Positions 34,853-42,830 of a stretch of DNA of 45,744 nt are shown here, piece by piece (positions within the stretch are counted from its first letter, which is position 1; each line of letters starts with the position of its first letter). Source of the stretch: Bacillota bacterium (GTDB lineage Bacteria; Bacillota_I; Bacilli_A; Acholeplasmatales; Acholeplasmataceae); NCBI GenBank assembly GCA_023431045.1, contig JAEYXZ010000094.1, positions 1-45,744 of the forward strand, in the 5' to 3' direction. The translations under genes and the position numbers were made by a program. Under the pieces are notes generated by a model. It was not told the origin of the DNA. It did no database searches and saw only the letters and a program-made list of their open reading frames with translations.

Positions 34853-36931
34853 TTATTGTATTAAGTATTTTTTTACAATACTAATGATATCGTCGCCAAA
34901 TCGATCAATTTGATCCATTCTAAGTCGACATTCAGTTCTCAATTGTTCATGTGAAGTGGGTTTTGATAAAACAATACTTTCGAGTTGTATATCTTTATAG
35001 ACTTCATAAGGTTTAATGAAAAGTTGTTTATATTTGAATTTTCTGTACTCAATTAATTCTTCCTTAAGACCCAATTTGTTATTTACTTCACCTGGGGTTG
35101 AAATTCTAAGTAATTTCGGGTCAATATTTGCATAGTAATCACTTAAAAATAATTGATAATTATCCCCAGTATTCCAGTTACTTCTGCACAATAAAAGAAT
35201 TTGTCGAATGATTCTATCATAGTAATAATTATCACTCTTTGTAAAATGACCAGGTCCAAAATTAGGATTCTCTTTTTTGAATTTCTCATAACTGTTTTTC
35301 ACAAATTTATCATAAATGAAATCGAATAATTGATAACTTGTATGCTTACTTGAAAAAAGCGTCGGGTCAATAAATACATCGATATATCCGATATCATTAA
35401 GTGTCATCCAAGATGGAAACTCTGGAAGGTTTGCATAAGACGCAAACGTTGGAATTGATAAAAAGTATTGTCTAGCCTTGGCATTGATGAATAACTTAGC
35501 TAAAAATCCAATAATACCATAGTACATAAAAAGGCTATTAGAAGCAATTGCAACTTTGATATCATCATCACTGGTTTTTTTAGTATGAGTCTTCCAATCA
35601 TTAAACGCAACTTTGATATACTGGAGCGAAAGTAATAGATTATCACTATACTGACCTCCGTAGATCAACCGATAATTTTCTTTTTTCATCAGCATCGCTG
35701 ATTTTGAATTTTTTGCAGAACCAGGTCTCTGATAGACAAATGAGAATAACATCTGTCCGACTTCATCGTTGGATGCATTTTGCCACTTTGCAGGATATGT
35801 GATGCGATCGATCTTTTCGCCACGTTTGACGTGTAAAAAAACATCAATTCTCTTGAACTGAATTTTCAGTCTTCGCTGTTCTGAGCGGTTGGCAATTAAA
35901 TCTCGTGCTTTTATAGGTTTTTGAGTGTTACTGGTTTCTGCAACCCGAGCTAAGAAATCTTGATTTGTTTCTTCATCATCAGTTAAAGGTAATATAACCT
36001 TGCATAAAATAGGGAAATCATCACTAAATGCTGTGTTTCCTATTAGATTCGTTGTTTGACCACCATTAACTATTGAGAAATTTTCTAATAACAACTCTTG
36101 ACCTTTTACTTGGTAGTTTGAACAAGTGATGATTATACCATTATTAAAATACCAAAAAAGATGTGGTTCAGACACAATACTTTTCTTGATTTCTCCATCA
36201 ATTTTTGAAGATTTTACATAATATCTTAAATTACTTGAGAATAGACCTTTTGTCGCATATTTAAGATATATCTCTTTTAATGATTTTGCACTGATTGATA
36301 CGACCATAGACTTTTCATGACCGTGTATCAATTTTTCTCCGTTATCCATTAAGAATAAAACACCTTTATCAACACTTAGTCTTGGATTATCAATATCATC
36401 TATTGTTTCAAGAATATCATCTCGAAAGTAAATGTTGAAATTCGCGTTTTCTACTTTACTTTTGAACGTTGTTACTACTTCTTTGAATGTTGCTCGATCT
36501 TCAGATAAAACTTCTACATCACATAATAATTGAATTTTAATATTTGAATCGTATTCAATCTTGAGTTCTTTGAACTTATTCAAAACTGATTTGTGCTTAC
36601 TTGTTTTATTAATTGCATCTATAAGATGTATGTCTAATTGAGATATTAAAGACTTTAAGTTCTCTTCATTTAATTGGTAAGGATCTCTGATTGTATGAAT
36701 AATCTCAAATGAATCCTCATCTAATTCAGACGACATTACAGCATCAAATAATTCATCTTCGACGATGGTTTCTTCTATTTGCTCAACATAGGTTTCATCA
36801 GCGTTATAATAATTATAAAATACATAGAGTCTTGGTAATAGTTCAAAATTTTTAGAGTCTTCATCGATACTATATATTCCCAAATCTCTATACATTAAAA
36901 CCAACTTGTCATAATAAGATTTCATAATCAT
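34853..36931 (-). CDS. AIPR family protein (abortive infection phage resistance; operon B)
   Basis: 692 aa. The AIPR core is visible: EPHLFWYFNNGIIITC followed by FSIVNGGQTTN (Asn289-Thr294) and VAETSNTQKPIKARDL. The family takes its name from an abortive-infection phage-resistance protein; its biochemical activity is not established, to my knowledge. The ATG overlaps the winged-helix gene's stop by four bases; a second ATG two codons in is also possible. GGAGAG lies just upstream. AIPR proteins recur in GHKL-ATPase/methylase-type defence loci, matching this neighbourhood. Confidence 0.88.
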   Translation of the reverse strand: MIMKSYYDKLVLMYRDLGIYSIDEDSKNFELLPRLYVFYNYYNADETYVEQIEETIVEDELFDAVMSSELDEDSFEIIHTIRDPYQLNEENLKSLISQLDIHLIDAINKTSKHKSVLNKFKELKIEYDSNIKIQLLCDVEVLSEDRATFKEVVTTFKSKVENANFNIYFRDDILETIDDIDNPRLSVDKGVLFLMDNGEKLIHGHEKSMVVSISAKSLKEIYLKYATKGLFSSNLRYYVKSSKIDGEIKKSIVSEPHLFWYFNNGIIITCSNYQVKGQELLLENFSIVNGGQTTNLIGNTAFSDDFPILCKVILPLTDDEETNQDFLARVAETSNTQKPIKARDLIANRSEQRRLKIQFKRIDVFLHVKRGEKIDRITYPAKWQNASNDEVGQMLFSFVYQRPGSAKNSKSAMLMKKENYRLIYGGQYSDNLLLSLQYIKVAFNDWKTHTKKTSDDDIKVAIASNSLFMYYGIIGFLAKLFINAKARQYFLSIPTFASYANLPEFPSWMTLNDIGYIDVFIDPTLFSSKHTSYQLFDFIYDKFVKNSYEKFKKENPNFGPGHFTKSDNYYYDRIIRQILLLCRSNWNTGDNYQLFLSDYYANIDPKLLRISTPGEVNNKLGLKEELIEYRKFKYKQLFIKPYEVYKDIQLESIVLSKPTSHEQLRTECRLRMDQIDRFGDDIISIVKKYLIQ

Positions 36932-37389
36932 AACTCTCCATAAATGTGATGATGAATGTAGTAATCAAACCAACTTTTAACTGTACTTGCTCTCCTCATG
37001 AGTGTTGAATTACTTAATGAATACCACTCTTGGATAAATTCGGCAATAACTTGAGATGAAGGCAACTTTCTATTTTTTTTAATAAATTCATCTATTAACT
37101 TAAAAACGGGTTTTTCAATCATAATATTTTTTAAAATTACAAGTTGATCGTGCTTATCAATAACAGGATCATTGATAAATTTACCCTTTAATGTAAGTTC
37201 ATTTTTTCGAGAAATAAATTCAAAATAATAGAGCACATTAAGATAATAATCCACTTGTCTTGAAACAATATTTAATTGATCAGCAATCTCTTGTTTAGTG
37301 ATATTCTTGTTCTCACCAATCAACGCTAGTACTTTCAAAATTAAATCAACACTATTTGCCTGTGGGAATATTTCCCTTCTTCCATCCAT
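36928..37389 (-). CDS. winged-helix DNA-binding protein (operon B)
   Basis: 153 aa from ATG 37389, preferred because GGGAGG stands nine bases before it; an upstream ATG at 37410 has no site. A winged helix spans about residues 8-60 (NITKQEIADQLNIVSRQVDYYL). The C-terminus has a second helical unit ending STLMRRASTVKSWFDYYI, a pattern I recall from small proteins next to adenine methylases in restriction-type loci. It overlaps the methylase gene by 38 bases. It may be a specificity or nuclease accessory subunit or a regulator; undecided. Confidence 0.7.
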   Translation of the reverse strand: MDGRREIFPQANSVDLILKVLALIGENKNITKQEIADQLNIVSRQVDYYLNVLYYFEFISRKNELTLKGKFINDPVIDKHDQLVILKNIMIEKPVFKLIDEFIKKNRKLPSSQVIAEFIQEWYSLSNSTLMRRASTVKSWFDYYIHHHIYGEL

Positions 37390-38230
37390 AAATGAGAACC
37401 TCCCGTGCATCTTTTCTATACTCTGGTTTAGAACCTATATAACGTTTTACATTATAATAATTAATGATATATGTGGGATCTATGAGTTCATAATTTTCTT
37501 CACTAAAGAGTTCAATGACATTTTTTGTTGCATGATTACTAATCAATACATGGCAACCTCTTTCAATCAGATCATCACAAATTCTCTTTAGTCGCTCGAG
37601 ATCAAATTTTGTAAACCCTTCTTTTTGATAGTCACTGAATCCTTTTTCTTCATAATCGTACGGTGGATCAAAGTAGATAAAATCTCCATTCTTTGCATTA
37701 AAGACAGACTGAGCAAAGTCTACATTACGGATCTCGACATCATTGTTTTTTAAATACTGAGAGATGGATGAAATGTTATTTCTATCTAATATATTAGGGT
37801 TTTTATATGATCCAAATGGTGTATTAAACTGTCCCTTTTTATTAACTCGATATAATCCGTTGAAGCAGGTCTTATTCAAATATATAACTCGAGCAGCTCT
37901 TTCAGATGAAGTCATCTCTTCAAATAAAGATAAGTCTCTATCAACCGATCGGATTTGGTAGAAATACTCTTTACTGTGATTATTCTTATGAATCTCTAAA
38001 TAATTGAGTACCCTTGGTGAGTTATTTTTTATCTCTCTATAACACATCATTAAATCTTCATTTGCATCGTTAATAACAACTTTTGGGTGAGCTAGTTCTA
38101 AAAAAACCGAACCAGCTCCAACAAAAGGTTCATAATATGTATTATGCTGTAAAAGATTTTTTTTAATAATCGGTATTATAACAAAGTGAAGTTGCCTTTT
38201 TCCTCCTGCCCATTTAAGAAACGGTTTCAT
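37352..38230 (-). CDS. Dam-type DNA adenine N6-methyltransferase (operon B)
   Basis: 292 aa from ATG 38230. FLKWAGGKRQ at residues 4-13 and FVGAG at 36-40 bind SAM; DPPY at 188-191 is the catalytic motif, and the order is that of the D12/Dam class. The ATG at 38230 gives the canonical family N-terminus and lies 17 bases inside the end of the preceding gene; a longer reading to 38293 adds an unrelated basic peptide and is rejected. Probably marks self DNA for the system. Many Dam-class enzymes modify GATC, but the target here is unknown. Confidence 0.92.
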   Translation of the reverse strand: MKPFLKWAGGKRQLHFVIIPIIKKNLLQHNTYYEPFVGAGSVFLELAHPKVVINDANEDLMMCYREIKNNSPRVLNYLEIHKNNHSKEYFYQIRSVDRDLSLFEEMTSSERAARVIYLNKTCFNGLYRVNKKGQFNTPFGSYKNPNILDRNNISSISQYLKNNDVEIRNVDFAQSVFNAKNGDFIYFDPPYDYEEKGFSDYQKEGFTKFDLERLKRICDDLIERGCHVLISNHATKNVIELFSEENYELIDPTYIINYYNVKRYIGSKPEYRKDAREVLIYGWKKGNIPTGK

Positions 38231-38987
38231 TTGTGTCTTCTGCTTCCTGCAATAATTTCTTAACTTTGTTTTCAAGTAAATTTTCCAGATCACTTTCAGT
38301 TATGATATCGACATATGTTAAACTACCGATTTGCGATATGTATTTCGCAATCTCTTCAAAAATGGCTGTTGTCATTTTATCTTTATATTTTAGTTCAAAT
38401 TTATACTGAATTTGTAATACCTTTTTGACTAATTCAGCGTTATTTGAGTATGTACGCCATGTGAGGTTTCTAAAACGTTGGGGATTATCGTTAACATATC
38501 TAGTGATCTCGTATGGATTTCCATTTTGTGGTTCATATGTTAAATGTGCTCGGAAAAATAGGCGTGAGATCACACCAAAAAACATTCCTCTGCGAACACT
38601 TCCACTACCAAAAAAATAATGATTTTTTAATCTTGAAGAGCTTTTTTTAAGTGGCATGAGTAATTGACATAAGAAATATCCTTTATCAAAGTTGATCCAA
38701 GCCCAAAAACGCTCATCAGACAAAACATATGCTGGTACATCTTTGAGTGCTTGATGGATAAGTACAGAATTTTTATATGACAATTCCTTAACATCAAGTT
38801 TGGAATCTACAATCAATTCAAAGTCGGGAATCGTGATTTTCTTTACTACATATGGTGTTTTGAACTCTTCTATCAACCATTCATTAGATCCTGGATTATC
38901 TAAGATAAATTGAGTATATTTGTCCGGATTACTTTTTATAGTTGCAACGACTTCATCACTCATATAATTGATATTAATCTTCTTCAT
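38214..38987 (-). CDS. DUF6339-like protein (operon B)
   Basis: 257 aa. The central block YVLSDERFWAWINFDKGYF ... NHYFFGSGSVRRGMFFGVISRLFF resembles DUF6339 proteins found beside GHKL ATPases and methylases. The C-terminus is a helical acidic tail. GGAGGA stands upstream of the ATG, and the gene overlaps its neighbours on both sides (14 and 17 bases), so it belongs to the same translationally coupled set. Function unknown; family call from memory. Confidence 0.65.
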   Translation of the reverse strand: MKKININYMSDEVVATIKSNPDKYTQFILDNPGSNEWLIEEFKTPYVVKKITIPDFELIVDSKLDVKELSYKNSVLIHQALKDVPAYVLSDERFWAWINFDKGYFLCQLLMPLKKSSSRLKNHYFFGSGSVRRGMFFGVISRLFFRAHLTYEPQNGNPYEITRYVNDNPQRFRNLTWRTYSNNAELVKKVLQIQYKFELKYKDKMTTAIFEEIAKYISQIGSLTYVDIITESDLENLLENKVKKLLQEAEDTNETVS

Positions 38988-39876
38988 CTTCGATATCCTC
39001 CGTGTTTATGTTACCTTCATTGTACAAATCATCGATTGTTTTGGAAATAGCGTTATCAAAGATCCTTTGTGAGAAGATGAAAGTATCCGTTTTTTCGAAA
39101 GTTTCCTGGTCTAATTCTTGATTGTAAAGTTTTTTGTAAACTTTTTTAACAGATATAAACCATTGAAATTGAACTTCAAGATCATCATAAGATACATCTT
39201 TGATGTTATTGAGTGACATGGCCAATATTGGTATAGCAAAAATCGAGAAAAAGAGATTTTGATATCTTGTACTGTATTTTAAGCGATCATATTGACGGTA
39301 TGTATGCTGTGGTAATTTGATAATGATTTTATAGTTTTGATACGTAAATTCAGCTCCATCATCTGGATTATCTATTTTTGGAACTACGACAAATATGGAA
39401 CTTATTTTGTCATCTTTATCTATATCATGAATGATGTCGATTGAATAGCCATCGTCATATGCAATGATGTCATATTTATCTATGTCAAAATGTGTTCCGT
39501 TATAATCTGATACAAAATCCATATCATAGTAGTCATGGATATCTTCAGCAGCCACTGCAAATGAAGTAATATGTAATTTACCATTAAGTTGCTTTTTGTT
39601 AATCTCGAAGTTGATCGGATCAGTTTTCAGTTGCAAAATTTTGCGATAAAGGGTATTTGAACACTCAAAATGAACAAAAACGTTAATTTTTCCTGAATTG
39701 ACCAAAGTTCTGAATTGTTCATTATTTGTTGTGAATTGAATGTTTTCAAATCGAATCTTATGTTTTGCATCAATTTTATCTTGCTCAAAATCAAGTTGAT
39801 AAAATGATTCCTCATAATCTTGGTGAGGTGTTTTCTTTAATACGGGATATGGAAATAATCTCTTACTCAATAGCAT
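38974..39876 (-). CDS. conserved unknown protein of the GHKL-ATPase locus (operon B)
   Basis: 300 aa. Starts MLLSKRLFPYPVLKK, a beginning I recall for proteins of similar position next to MORC-like ATPases, but I cannot name a family. The first ~200 residues are beta-rich; there is a helical segment at about 205-275 and a strongly acidic C-terminus. AGAGGT precedes the ATG; overlaps of 14 bases on each side couple it to the GHKL ATPase and the DUF6339-like gene. Possibly a structural partner of the ATPase. Confidence 0.65.
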   Translation of the reverse strand: MLLSKRLFPYPVLKKTPHQDYEESFYQLDFEQDKIDAKHKIRFENIQFTTNNEQFRTLVNSGKINVFVHFECSNTLYRKILQLKTDPINFEINKKQLNGKLHITSFAVAAEDIHDYYDMDFVSDYNGTHFDIDKYDIIAYDDGYSIDIIHDIDKDDKISSIFVVVPKIDNPDDGAEFTYQNYKIIIKLPQHTYRQYDRLKYSTRYQNLFFSIFAIPILAMSLNNIKDVSYDDLEVQFQWFISVKKVYKKLYNQELDQETFEKTDTFIFSQRIFDNAISKTIDDLYNEGNINTEDIEDEED

Positions 39877-41749
39877 ATAGACTTACCTCTGCAGAAAATT
39901 TTTCGTCAAAGTTGGTTCTAAATTCAAAAGTATAACTTTTTCCGTTTTCAAGACTAAAATGGATATTCCCGCTTTTTATTTCATGTTGAACACTTGTCTT
40001 AACATCAAGAAATTCGAGTTTCCGTTTATTGTTCATATCATCTAAAGCAAAGATACTCATCATGCATTTTTCTTCATCTATAGGCGATTTAACGATAATT
40101 GTATATGTCTTTGTTTTTTTATCAGCAATAAAAAATCGATATAAAATTCCCGTTAATTTTGTTGCATTGAAAATGATTTCTTCTCCAAAAAGTGATTTCC
40201 CATCTGTAAGAGGGTCATGATTATGACCTTGGTGTCCACCATTTTCTCCATAGTGTTTACCTTCACCTTCTTCATCATTCTTACCTGTGTCGATTTCTAA
40301 GCCTTCTTGATCATTACTCTCAAGATAACCTATTGTCAACTGTGATTTGTTAGTTTTTAACTTCGAGGTATGGGTCTTTTCTACTTCGTCAGCTTCACCG
40401 CTTGCATTTTCTCCAGTATCAGGCAGATAGTCACCAGCTCCTTCAATATCTGATTCTTGATGGTCTGATATCAGGAGATATGCCTTAATCTCCTCAGCAA
40501 TCATTTTTTTGAGACTTTTTATTATTTCATCAACAATCTTTTTTTGATCTTTATCCTTAATACGATTGAGCTCCCAATCTGTGTGTTGTGGATTTTCAAT
40601 CTTACGTAAGGTTTGATTGAGTATATTATCTTCAATGATACACATTGCTGAGTGGGGGATATATGTTAAGTTATCAAAACTTTTAATTTTCATGTATGGG
40701 TATCTTATCATTAAACAACTATTGGTTGCATTCGATACCTCTTGATGATTATAACCTTTAATCATGAGTTCAACATTTCCATAGTCTTCTAACTGCATAA
40801 CTTTCGAATAAACTTTTTTTGATGTTAATAATTCAAATTGAGCTTGAATCATTTTGAGATCCTTACTTCGAATAAATGTTTTCTTATTAATGATATGCTC
40901 AATTGTTAATGAATTTATTTCTTGTTTATTTACTGTAACAATCAAATGATTTCTAACAATAGCAACCATAAAACTCTCAAGAACTTTCGAAATAACCAAT
41001 GATTCCCAATTGTTATAGTCGAATCCTAAAATGTAAACATCTGTTCCGAACTCATCATCATTACGATGAAACCTAGTGTCTAATTCAAATGATTCTAAAA
41101 TAGGTTGATTCTTATCATTTAAAGAATAGTATCCATTGCCAGACGTTTTCTCTTCTGGGTTTGTCAAAGAATGCGTAGATGCAAATTTCGCAATTCCTTG
41201 ATAACCAACCTCACCATCTTGCGTTCTAGTTGCGTAGAAGACAGTATTAAACGAACTCGCAACGAATGTCGAAAATTTACCAATACCTTTCGACCCACCA
41301 GTTGTTCCTTCTTTAAGTGATATACCGGAACCTTTTGTCAATAAATACCATGGTTTGTCACTACTTAAAGATTCTGAAACACCAATCAAGCCAGTTGTAT
41401 TAAAGTCACTTATTCTAAGACAAGATATCCTATTTTTTGAAATAGCTTGTGACATACTCTCAAGTTCGTTTTTAATGTTTGTTGAGTGAGACCAATAACT
41501 TTTACATGAGTCTATTTCACATTTTAATCTTTCAATCCCAGGTATTTTATTCGCATCAACAGAAAACAGAGAGAATTCAATCTTCACTGGTATGCTTTTG
41601 TCTCTTCTTGCATCAATTGAGTTTTGACATATTTCTCTTGCTAACGATGAAATGGGATCCTTTTTAAAGGTTTCCATGTCGGCAGTATCCAACCCCTTTT
41701 CTACATCAAAATTATTTGATGGAAACCGCCACTTGTATTCATTTGGCAT
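39863..41749 (-). CDS. MORC/MutL-like GHKL ATPase (operon B)
   Basis: 628 aa from ATG 41749, where GGGGAGG stands six bases upstream; a TTG at 41764 is inside that site and rejected. Bergerat-fold motifs: N-box LAREICQNSIDAR (Glu39, Asn43, Asp46), ISDFNTTG (Asp115) in place of DxGxG, and GSKGIGKFS (Gly155-Lys158). The middle resembles a GHKL transducer region; an acidic, Gly/His-rich linker lies at about 440-510, then a beta-rich C-terminal domain. This fits the bacterial MORC relatives that Iyer and co-workers linked to restriction-modification operons. Likely role: ATP-dependent DNA clamp or sensor of the system. Confidence 0.85.
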   Translation of the reverse strand: MPNEYKWRFPSNNFDVEKGLDTADMETFKKDPISSLAREICQNSIDARRDKSIPVKIEFSLFSVDANKIPGIERLKCEIDSCKSYWSHSTNIKNELESMSQAISKNRISCLRISDFNTTGLIGVSESLSSDKPWYLLTKGSGISLKEGTTGGSKGIGKFSTFVASSFNTVFYATRTQDGEVGYQGIAKFASTHSLTNPEEKTSGNGYYSLNDKNQPILESFELDTRFHRNDDEFGTDVYILGFDYNNWESLVISKVLESFMVAIVRNHLIVTVNKQEINSLTIEHIINKKTFIRSKDLKMIQAQFELLTSKKVYSKVMQLEDYGNVELMIKGYNHQEVSNATNSCLMIRYPYMKIKSFDNLTYIPHSAMCIIEDNILNQTLRKIENPQHTDWELNRIKDKDQKKIVDEIIKSLKKMIAEEIKAYLLISDHQESDIEGAGDYLPDTGENASGEADEVEKTHTSKLKTNKSQLTIGYLESNDQEGLEIDTGKNDEEGEGKHYGENGGHQGHNHDPLTDGKSLFGEEIIFNATKLTGILYRFFIADKKTKTYTIIVKSPIDEEKCMMSIFALDDMNNKRKLEFLDVKTSVQHEIKSGNIHFSLENGKSYTFEFRTNFDEKFSAEVSLYAIE

Positions 41750-41767
41750 TTGTATCCTCCCCAATTT

Positions 41768-41986
41768 CTATAATTTAAATTTTTTTGGGATTTTAGAGTC
41801 ACTAAAAAAAGACTTCTTTTGATTGTTTAGTTCTTGATCAATTGCATCAAATACAGCTTTGATTTCATCATCTGTATACTCATAAAAAGACTTGTTTTTC
41901 AAATTGCCAAGTGATTGGATCATATCTATAATTTTGTTTGTTCTATTCTCAGCAATTCTTTTAAAGTTTTCTTTTCTTTGGCTCAT
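41768..41986 (-). CDS. small charged protein, first gene of operon B
   Basis: 72 aa. Helical, with RIAENRTNKIIDMIQSLGNL and FYEYTDDEIKAVFDAIDQEL, a pattern I have seen in small proteins preceding methylase/defence genes in Firmicutes. GTGAGG precedes the ATG. It lies three bases before the possible TTG, 18 before the chosen ATG, of the GHKL ATPase. Could be an inhibitor, regulator or structural subunit; no known motif. Confidence 0.7.
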   Translation of the reverse strand: MSQRKENFKRIAENRTNKIIDMIQSLGNLKNKSFYEYTDDEIKAVFDAIDQELNNQKKSFFSDSKIPKKFKL

Positions 41987-42004
41987 GATGAATACCTCAC
42001 CATC

Positions 42005-42033
42005 ATTATAACGAATGTTAAATATAATGTCAA
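42005..42033 (-). promoter_or_regulatory. full-consensus sigma-A promoter of operon B
   Basis: Minus strand TTGACA (42028-42033), 17 bases, TATAAT (42005-42010): a perfect consensus. The leader is only about 12 bases. An 18-of-20 imperfect palindrome at 42046-42065 (ATTTATAGTATATTATAAAT) lies just upstream and could be an operator or UP element. Confidence 0.85.
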
Positions 42034-42094
42034 TATTTCAATAATATTTATAGTATATTATAAATGGTATCACCTGTAAATATTAGTTTACTTC

Positions 42095-42210
42095 AAGTAG
42101 GGTTATTGGTATTAATTCACTCCCTCTATCCGTTTTAAATAAACCTCCTCACAAAATACGAAGAGGTTTATTTTCATTTAAAACTGAACTGATACCAAAA
42201 ACCTGTACTT
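42095..42210. repeat. long inverted repeat, about 116 bp (MITE-like or large hairpin)
   Basis: Outer arms AAGTAGGGTTATTGGTATTA (42095-42114, plus ATTCA) and the complement of 42188-42210 match at most positions, including GGTTATTGGTAT against ATACCAAAAACC (11 of 12). Middle arms GTTTTAAAT/ATTTAAAAC (42132-42140, 42176-42184) and an inner perfect hairpin AAATAAACCTC/GAGGTTTATTT (42137-42147, 42163-42173) are nested inside. The inner hairpin could act as a bidirectional terminator. No coding potential. Confidence 0.65.
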
Positions 42211-42213
42211 TGA

Positions 42214-42255
42214 TACAATATAAGTGTATGCAGGAGGGATCACATGAGTCTTTAG
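42214..42255 (+). other. orphan -10 element, strong RBS and three-codon ORF
   Basis: TACAAT (42214-42219) is followed by AGGAGGG (42232-42238), a 5-base spacer and ATG AGT CTT TAG (42244-42255). The signals are those of a real gene start but the frame closes after three codons, and the next frames are full of stops to 42316. Probably the surviving 5' end of a deleted gene; a tiny leader peptide or small RNA is an alternative. Confidence 0.4.
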
Positions 42256-42316
42256 TCACATTAATAATAAATAATTTAAAGTCTTGAAAATAGGGAGTAA
42301 TTCCCCTTTCTGTATG

Positions 42317-42348
42317 AAAAAAAGGTCCGATACTATTGTATCAAACCT
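42317..42348 (-). terminator. rho-independent terminator of the tRNA cluster
   Basis: On the minus strand an 11-bp stem with two G-U pairs (42338-42348 with 42323-42333), loop AATA, then seven T residues. It lies 13 bases after the tRNA-Leu CCA end. Confidence 0.9.
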
Positions 42349-42360
42349 ATGCTTGTTATA

Positions 42361-42445
42361 TGGTGCGGGTGACAGGACTTGAACCTGCATGCCGTAAAGC
42401 GCTAGATCCTAAGTCTAGTGCGTCTGCCAATTTCGCCACACCCGC
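42361..42445 (-). tRNA. tRNA-Leu (anticodon UAG)
   Basis: 85 bases including an encoded CCA. Acceptor GCGGGTG/CACCCGC, anticodon stem CTAGA/TCTAG around loop CTTAGGA, a long class II variable arm, and T loop TTCAAGT. Last tRNA of the four-gene cluster. Confidence 0.95.
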
Positions 42446-42446
42446 A

Positions 42447-42520
42447 TGGTGGGGCTAGTAGGATTTGAACCTACGGTGACAGGGTCAGAACCTGCTGCCT
42501 TGCCGCTTGGCTATAGCCCT
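42447..42520 (-). tRNA. tRNA-Gln (anticodon CUG)
   Basis: 74 bases with encoded CCA. Anticodon stem GCAGG/CCTGT around loop TTCTGAC gives CUG, reading CAG. D arm TAGCCAAGCGGCAAGGCA is typical for tRNA-Gln. The acceptor AGGGCTA/TAGCCCC has an A-C mismatch at the 1:72 pair. Confidence 0.9.
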
Positions 42521-42542
42521 ACTAAAAGCTATTATAAAAAGA

Positions 42543-42617
42543 TGGCAGGCCCAGCGTGGATTGAACACGCGAATGAAGGAGTCAAAGTCCTTTGCCTTAC
42601 CGCTTGGCTATGGGCCT
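42543..42617 (-). tRNA. tRNA-Gln (anticodon UUG)
   Basis: 75 bases with encoded CCA. Acceptor AGGCCCA/TGGGCCT pairs fully; anticodon loop CTTTGAC between AAGGA and TCCTT gives UUG. Normal tRNA-Gln D arm. This one can read both CAA and CAG. Confidence 0.95.
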
Positions 42618-42633
42618 GTTTGCTTCTTTGGAT

Positions 42634-42710
42634 TGGGGCGGATAAAGGGAGTTGAACCCTCCAGTGTCGGAGCCACAATCCGATGCGTTAACCGCTTCGC
42701 CATATCCGCC
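42634..42710 (-). tRNA. tRNA-His (anticodon GUG)
   Basis: 77 bases counting the extra 5' G-1 opposite C73, the histidine identity element, and an encoded CCA. Acceptor GCGGATA/TATCCGC; anticodon loop TTGTGGC between TCGGA and TCCGA. First tRNA of the cluster. Confidence 0.95.
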
Positions 42711-42728
42711 ATCCTCAGCGCAAGTATG

Positions 42729-42756
42729 ATTATACCAAAAATTTATCATTTGTAAA
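42729..42756 (-). promoter_or_regulatory. promoter of the His-Gln-Gln-Leu tRNA cluster
   Basis: Minus strand TTTACA (42751-42756), 16 bases, TATAAT (42729-42734), 18 bases before the 5' end of tRNA-His. Confidence 0.8.
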
Positions 42757-42784
42757 GTTGAAAAAAGAAAATAATGGTTTTTCT

Positions 42785-42812
42785 TTGTGAAACAAAAAAT
42801 ATTTGGTATGAT
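42785..42812 (+). promoter_or_regulatory. promoter candidate of the two-TM membrane protein
   Basis: TTGTGA (42785-42790), 16 bases, TATGAT (42807-42812), 18 bases before the start codon. Close to consensus in spacing, moderate in sequence. Confidence 0.5.
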
Positions 42813-42830
42813 ATTTAAGAAAGGACATTG

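Noticed and set aside
32126..41986. Classical Mza, BREX or DISARM system
   Set aside because: No Z1 helicase (Mza), no PglZ or BrxC (BREX) and no DrmA/DrmB-type pair (DISARM) could be recognised; only parts are shared.
42361..42445. tRNA-Leu as the attachment site of an integrated element
   Set aside because: No copy of its 3' end was found at the left boundary and no integrase gene is present.
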